A stretch of DNA of 64,000 nucleotides, taken from contig JACJWN010000010.1 of assembly GCA_020637165.1 (NCBI GenBank), positions 124,001 through 188,000 of the forward strand. Direction: 5' to 3'. A program made the position numbers and the translations under genes. Below are positions 60,383 to 64,000 of this stretch, one piece after another. The first letter of the stretch is position 1; each line of letters starts with the position of its first letter. The notes below the pieces were generated by a model. The model searched no databases and was not told the origin of the DNA. It saw only the letters and a program-made list of their open reading frames with translations. The DNA is from Mycolicibacterium sp. (GTDB taxonomy: Bacteria; Actinomycetota; Actinomycetes; Mycobacteriales; Mycobacteriaceae).

Positions 60383-61245
60383 GTCCGCAACCGGAACAAT
60401 GCCGAGACCGTGCCGCGCCCGCCGCCGAGCGGATAGGCCTCGTTCAGGCATGCGGTGATCCAGGCCTTGCCGAAGCCGACCGCCTCGGGCATCGGGTATC
60501 CGTGCGCCAGCGCGCCCGCAACGGCCGCGCTCAGCGTGTCACCCGCCCCGTGGTCGTTGCCGGTGTCGATGCGCGGCGCGTCGAACAGGTGAAAGTCCGT
60601 GCCGTCGAACAGCAGATCGGGACTGCGGGGCGCCGAGCGCAGGTGCCCGCCCTTGACCAGCACCCACCGCGGACCCAGATCGTGCAGTACCCGTGCGGCC
60701 CGGCGCTGCGAGTCGGCGTCGGTGACCTCGATGCCGGCCAGCAGGCGCACCTCGTCGAGGTTCGGGGTGATCAGGTCGGCCAACGGGAACAGCACGGTGC
60801 GCAGCGCGTCGAGCGCCGCAGGGTTCAGCAGGGCCTCCCCGCGGGAAGAGGCGCAGACCGGGTCGACCACCAGGGGCACGGACCCGGCCAGGCCCAGGCC
60901 CTGCCAGCACCCGGCGACGGTCTGCACTCCGGCCGCCGATGGCAACAGTCCCGTCTTTGCGGCCTGAATTCCGATGTCGGTGACCACTGCCTCGACCTGG
61001 CCCTCGACGATCTCGGGGGGAACTTCGTGAAACCCCTTGACTCCCTGCGAGTTCTGGACCGTCACCGCGGTCACCGCGGCCAGCGCGTGAACGCCCAGCA
61101 GAGCGAGGGTCCGCAGATCGGTCTGCAGTCCGGCACCGCCGCCGGAGTCCGACCCGGCGATGGTGAGCACCCGCGGCGGGGTCCGGCCAGGCGGTGTCAG
61201 CGGCGGTGCGGCTGGACCCGGGTTGGATGGATGAGGCGTTCTCAC
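60379..61245 (-). CDS. thiD: Hydroxymethylpyrimidine/phosphomethylpyrimidine kinase
   Basis: A 288-aa ribokinase-fold enzyme of thiamine synthesis, phosphorylating HMP twice. Motifs: TIAGSDSGGGAGLQTDL at the substrate site, VTAVTVQNSQGVKG, and DTGNDHGAGDTLSAAVA with the catalytic Asp. GTG 61245 overlaps the xthA stop; a long upstream frame exists but belongs to xthA. M. tuberculosis ThiD is about 265 aa. thiC is not next to it here. Confidence 0.95.
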   Translation of the reverse strand: MRTPHPSNPGPAAPPLTPPGRTPPRVLTIAGSDSGGGAGLQTDLRTLALLGVHALAAVTAVTVQNSQGVKGFHEVPPEIVEGQVEAVVTDIGIQAAKTGLLPSAAGVQTVAGCWQGLGLAGSVPLVVDPVCASSRGEALLNPAALDALRTVLFPLADLITPNLDEVRLLAGIEVTDADSQRRAARVLHDLGPRWVLVKGGHLRSAPRSPDLLFDGTDFHLFDAPRIDTGNDHGAGDTLSAAVAGALAHGYPMPEAVGFGKAWITACLNEAYPLGGGRGTVSALFRLRT

Positions 61246-62060
61246 GCCGGCGGTCCTGAACGGATGTCGACGAAAACCGGGGCGTGGTCGCTGGGCGACC
61301 CGATCCGGTTCTTGCCGCTCTTGCGTTCGTCGCGGGCGATCTCGGCGTGCACCACCCGTTGCGCCAGGGCGGGTGAGGCCAGGATGAAGTCGATCCGCAT
61401 CCCCTCGCGCCGGGGAAACCTCAACTGGGTGTAGTCCCAGTAGGTGTAGGTCCCGGGCCCGGGTGTGAACGGCCGGACGACGTCGGTGAAGGAGGCCTCG
61501 ATATCCCGGAACGCCGCCCGTTCCGGTTCGGTCACATGGGTGGCGCCGCGGAAGACCTCGATGTCCCAGACGTCGTCGTCCTGGGGTGCGATGTTCCAGT
61601 CGCCGGTGAGGGCGATCTGCGCCTGTGGATCGTCGGCCAACCATGATGTCGCGGTGTTCTTCAGTGCAGCAAGCCATTCCAGCTTGTAGCGGTAGTGCGG
61701 ATCGGTCACGGTGCGACCGTTGGGCACGTACAGGCTCCACACCCTGACCCCGCCGCAGGTCGCGCCGAGCGCCCGCGCCTCGTCCTTGCCCTCCCACGTC
61801 GGCTGGCCGGCGAAACCGGTCTGCACATCGTCGAAACCGACCCGGCTGGCGATGGCCACCCCGTTCCACTGGCTGTGCCCGGTGTGCACCACCTCGTAGC
61901 CCGCGCCGAGGAACGCCATGGCGGGAAACTTCTCGTCGGAGCATTTCGTCTCCTGCATGGCCAGCACGTCGACCTCCGCGCGCGCCATCCAGTCGAGCAC
62001 CCGGTCGACCCGGGCGCGAATCGAATTGACGTTCCAGGTGGCGACCCGCACAGCGGCCAT
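61242..62060 (-). CDS. xthA: Exodeoxyribonuclease III (AP endonuclease)
   Basis: A 272-aa ExoIII/APE1-type nuclease of base-excision repair. Active-site landmarks: VATWNVNSIRARVDR, LAMQETKCSDEKFP (catalytic Glu), LTGDWNIAPQDDDVWD, and GSPSDHAPVF (catalytic Asp-His). ATG 62060, 2 bp after the def stop. Overlaps thiD by 4 bp at its 3' end. Confidence 0.96.
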   Translation of the reverse strand: MAAVRVATWNVNSIRARVDRVLDWMARAEVDVLAMQETKCSDEKFPAMAFLGAGYEVVHTGHSQWNGVAIASRVGFDDVQTGFAGQPTWEGKDEARALGATCGGVRVWSLYVPNGRTVTDPHYRYKLEWLAALKNTATSWLADDPQAQIALTGDWNIAPQDDDVWDIEVFRGATHVTEPERAAFRDIEASFTDVVRPFTPGPGTYTYWDYTQLRFPRREGMRIDFILASPALAQRVVHAEIARDERKSGKNRIGSPSDHAPVFVDIRSGPPA

Positions 62061-62062
62061 CG

Positions 62063-62656
62063 TCAGTGCCCGAAGGGGTCGGGCACGTCGCCGGGCATCC
62101 ACGACAGCCCGGGGACGCCCCACCCGTGGGACTTGGCCGCCCGCTTGGCGGCCCGGGCGTGGCGCCCGATGAGCGTGTCCACGTACAGGAAGCCGTCGAG
62201 GTGTCCGGTCTCGTGCTGCAGCATTCGGGCGAACAGCCCGGTGCCCTCCAGGGTCACCGGCTTGCCGTCGGCGTCCAGGCCGGTGACCCTGGCCCACTGC
62301 GCGCGTCCGCAGGGAAACGACTCACCCGGCACCGACAGGCACCCCTCGTCGTCGAGCTCCGGGTCGGGCATGGTCTCAGGGATCTCCGAGGTCTCCAGCA
62401 CCGGGTTGACGACCACACCGCGACGGCGGGTCGGTTTGCCGCGGTCCTCGGCGCAGTCGTAGACGAACAACCGCGAGCCGACCCCTATCTGGTTGGCCGC
62501 CAGACCGACTCCGTTGGCGGCGTCCATCGTCTGGTACATGTCGGCGATCAGTTCGATCACCTCCGGGGGCAGCGACCCGTCAGGGCCGACGGGCACCGGT
62601 GTGGTCGGGGTGTGCAGTACGGGATCGCCGAGGATCACGATGGGTCGGATCGCCAT
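62063..62656 (-). CDS. def: Peptide deformylase
   Basis: A 197-aa deformylase, exactly the length of the M. tuberculosis enzyme. Metal motif 1 [10 protein letters not shown], motif 2 EGCLSVPG (Cys ligand), motif 3 QHETGHLDG (HExxH). Removes the formyl group from new proteins. ATG 62656 starts [17 protein letters not shown]. First gene of the minus-strand operon def-xthA-thiD-hydrolase. A divergent gene begins at 62816. Confidence 0.97.
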   Translation of the reverse strand: MAIRPIVILGDPVLHTPTTPVPVGPDGSLPPEVIELIADMYQTMDAANGVGLAANQIGVGSRLFVYDCAEDRGKPTRRRGVVVNPVLETSEIPETMPDPELDDEGCLSVPGESFPCGRAQWARVTGLDADGKPVTLEGTGLFARMLQHETGHLDGFLYVDTLIGRHARAAKRAAKSHGWGVPGLSWMPGDVPDPFGH

Positions 62657-62815
62657 GGTCGGCAAGCTTAAAGAGCGGCCGACGCGCGGGCCGCGGTGCC
62701 GTCCGATTCGGGGCGGGCATGATTGAATGACCGCAAACCACAGCAATGTGATTTCCGCACCGCTGGGACTACTCGAAACCAATGCTCGAAACCGCTGAAA
62801 GGGTCGACGGATCGA

Positions 62816-63124
62816 ATGGACGGCGCCATGGCACGGGCCGATCGGGCGATTGACGACGCGGACCTTCCCGAGGGTCTGAGCCGCCGCGAGTTCGACATCC
62901 TCGCCTTCGAACGGCAGTGGTGGAAGTACGCCGGCGCGAAGGAAGAGGCCATCAAGGAGCTCTTCTCGATGTCCGCCACGCGCTACTACCAGGTGCTCAA
63001 CGCCCTGGTCGATCGGCCCGAGGCGCTGGCGGCCGACCCGATGCTCGTCAAGCGGCTCCGCCGGTTGCGGGCCAGTCGGCAGAAGGCCCGCGCCGCTCGG
63101 CGGCTGGGCTTCGAGTTTCCCTGA
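62816..63124 (+). CDS. DUF3263 protein (Rv0430-like)
   Basis: A 102-aa helical protein. Core: [20 protein letters not shown] and [18 protein letters not shown], then a basic Arg-rich C-terminus ([19 protein letters not shown]). The pattern looks like a helix-turn-helix, possibly DNA-binding. The length equals recalled Rv0430, and ATG 62816 (MDGAMARAD) fits. Divergent from def with 159 bp between. Confidence 0.88.
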   Translation: MDGAMARADRAIDDADLPEGLSRREFDILAFERQWWKYAGAKEEAIKELFSMSATRYYQVLNALVDRPEALAADPMLVKRLRRLRASRQKARAARRLGFEFP

Positions 63125-63147
63125 GGCCAGGGTTTACAGTTAGCCCG

Positions 63148-63597
63148 ATGAGCGAGCGCGTCCCCGATTCGTCCGGGCTACCCCTGCGCGCCATGGTGAT
63201 GGTGCTGTTGTTCCTGGGTGTGATCTTCCTGCTGGTCGGATTCCAGGCGATGCGTTCCGGCGGTGACAACAGCGACGACACCGTCCCCCGGACGATCACC
63301 ACCACCACGACCAAACCGCCCGCCCCGAAGTCCGATGTGCGCGTCTACAGCGTGTTCGGCGACGAGCCGGCCGCGACCCGGGTTTCCGACCGGCTACGCG
63401 AAGCGGGCTGGAACGTGACCGAGGCCTCCACCATCGAGGTCGCCGAATTGCCCGTCACGACGGTCTATTTCGGGCCCGCCGAGGGCGAACAGGCCGCCGC
63501 CGAGGCGGTCGGGAAAATCCTGGAGGCGCCAGTGGCTCCGAGGATTCCCGAGATCGCCGAGCAGCCGCCTGGCGTGATCGTGTTGGTGACGGGCTGA
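63148..63597 (+). CDS. virR: LytR C-terminal domain protein (VirR-like)
   Basis: A 149-aa protein with one transmembrane segment (MVMVLLFLGVIFLLVGF, residues about 16-32) and an extracytoplasmic LytR_C domain (residues about 60-148: DVRVYSVFGDEPAATRVSDRL, VTTVYFGPAEGEQAAAE). It lies between the DUF3263 gene and sodC, as Rv0431 (VirR, vesiculogenesis regulator) does. ATG 63148 gives MSERVPDS. Role in envelope permeability is recalled from M. tuberculosis. Confidence 0.9.
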   Translation: MSERVPDSSGLPLRAMVMVLLFLGVIFLLVGFQAMRSGGDNSDDTVPRTITTTTTKPPAPKSDVRVYSVFGDEPAATRVSDRLREAGWNVTEASTIEVAELPVTTVYFGPAEGEQAAAEAVGKILEAPVAPRIPEIAEQPPGVIVLVTG

Positions 63598-63617
63598 GCC
63601 GGGTTAGGGTTACCGCC

Positions 63618-64000
63618 ATGCGTAAGTTCGCCGTTCTCCTCTTCGCCGCCCCTGTCGCTCTGCTCAGTGCCTCCTGTACGCCCGATGAGCCGGTCTCGAC
63701 CCAGCCCGGCACCACGCCCTCGGTGTGGACGGGCGCGCCGCCCCCGCCCTCGTTGGCCGAGGGCCACGGCGCAGCGCACGGCGGATCTCACGGAGGAGCG
63801 CCCGAGGCGCCGTCGGCTCAAACGCTCACCGCCCAGATCAATGGGCCCGACGGCAGTCAGGTCGCCGCGGCCACCATCGAGTTCCGCGATGACGACGAGT
63901 TCGCCACCGTCACCGTGCAGACCACCGCGGCGGGCAAGCTGTCGCCCGGTTTCCACGGCCTGCACATCCACTCCGTCGGCAAATGCGAGGTGAATTCGGT
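63618..64000 (+). CDS. sodC: Cu/Zn superoxide dismutase SodC (3' end beyond the window)
   Basis: The first 127 codons of a secreted lipoprotein SOD. Signal peptide MRKFAVLLFAAPVALLSASC with a lipidated Cys at residue 20; a Pro/Gly/His-rich linker (EGHGAAHGGSHGGAP) at about 50-66 may bind metal. The copper-ligand motif GLHIHSVGKCE is near the visible end. Detoxifies superoxide in the envelope. The rest of the enzyme, with the other metal ligands, is cut by the edge. Confidence 0.95.
   Translation, partial: MRKFAVLLFAAPVALLSASCTPDEPVSTQPGTTPSVWTGAPPPPSLAEGHGAAHGGSHGGAPEAPSAQTLTAQINGPDGSQVAAATIEFRDDDEFATVTVQTTAAGKLSPGFHGLHIHSVGKCEVNS

Overview
This window is a high-GC, gene-dense chromosomal segment that reads as a mycobacterium, most likely an environmental or rapid-growing species (Mycolicibacterium type) rather than the M. 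tuberculosis complex. The evidence is the gene content: the dnaK-grpE-dnaJ-hspR operon with HspR operators, fgd1-pta-ackA, the pknG-glnH-glnX operon, LpqN- and LpqL-type lipoproteins, a VirR-like protein next to sodC, and frequent GTG starts with 1-4 bp stop/start overlaps. I see no insertion sequence, prophage, CRISPR array, rRNA or tRNA. Species cannot be fixed from the sequence alone. Names such as 'Rv0383c-like' rest on recalled M. tuberculosis neighbourhoods and protein sizes, not on a search.

Layout. 1-955: a truncated TetR regulator divergent from a DUF4188 protein. 983-5249: the heat-shock operon dnaK-grpE-dnaJ-hspR with a SigH-like promoter and two HspR (HAIR) boxes, closed by a 27-bp perfect palindrome. 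5336-11808 (minus): an aldose epimerase, then an unusual operon of an 80-aa protein, an acyl/acetyl-CoA synthetase, 2-oxoacid dehydrogenase E1alpha, E1beta and E2, and an acyl carrier protein. A DosR-like box lies just upstream. 11892-14071 (minus): type II flavohemoglobin, GAP-family membrane protein, small hypothetical. 14394-20609 (plus): clpB with SigH and HspR signals, then membrane protein, SDR, pyrE, hypothetical and rRNA/tRNA methyltransferase. 20626-31847: GH76 hydrolase, LpqN-like lipoprotein, DedA, class II aldolase, DUF3151, CDF transporter, site-2 protease, cytochrome P450, purA, thioesterase.

31867-40865: more accessory genes (membrane protein, MMPL exporter, orphan AAA ATPase, ArsR, two DUF202 proteins), metZ, GNAT, SDR, metallo-hydrolase. 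40889-50328: lipoprotein, fgd1, pta-ackA, and the minus-strand glnX-glnH-pknG signalling operon. 50508-56446: mutT3, SGNH hydrolase, lpqL, and a minus operon of Baeyer-Villiger-type monooxygenase, small membrane protein and amino-acid permease. 56578-64000: DUF3516 helicase, DUF4262, a tightly packed def-xthA-thiD-hydrolase operon, DUF3263, virR, and the 5' part of sodC.

The most interesting features are the ACP-linked dehydrogenase operon with its DosR-like box, the matched SigH/HspR architecture at dnaK and clpB, a family of GAGCAGACGCAAA palindromes, an orphan terminator plus palindrome upstream of the CDF gene, and repeat arrays upstream of purA and glnX. Several short repeats occur exactly at regulatory or translation-start positions.
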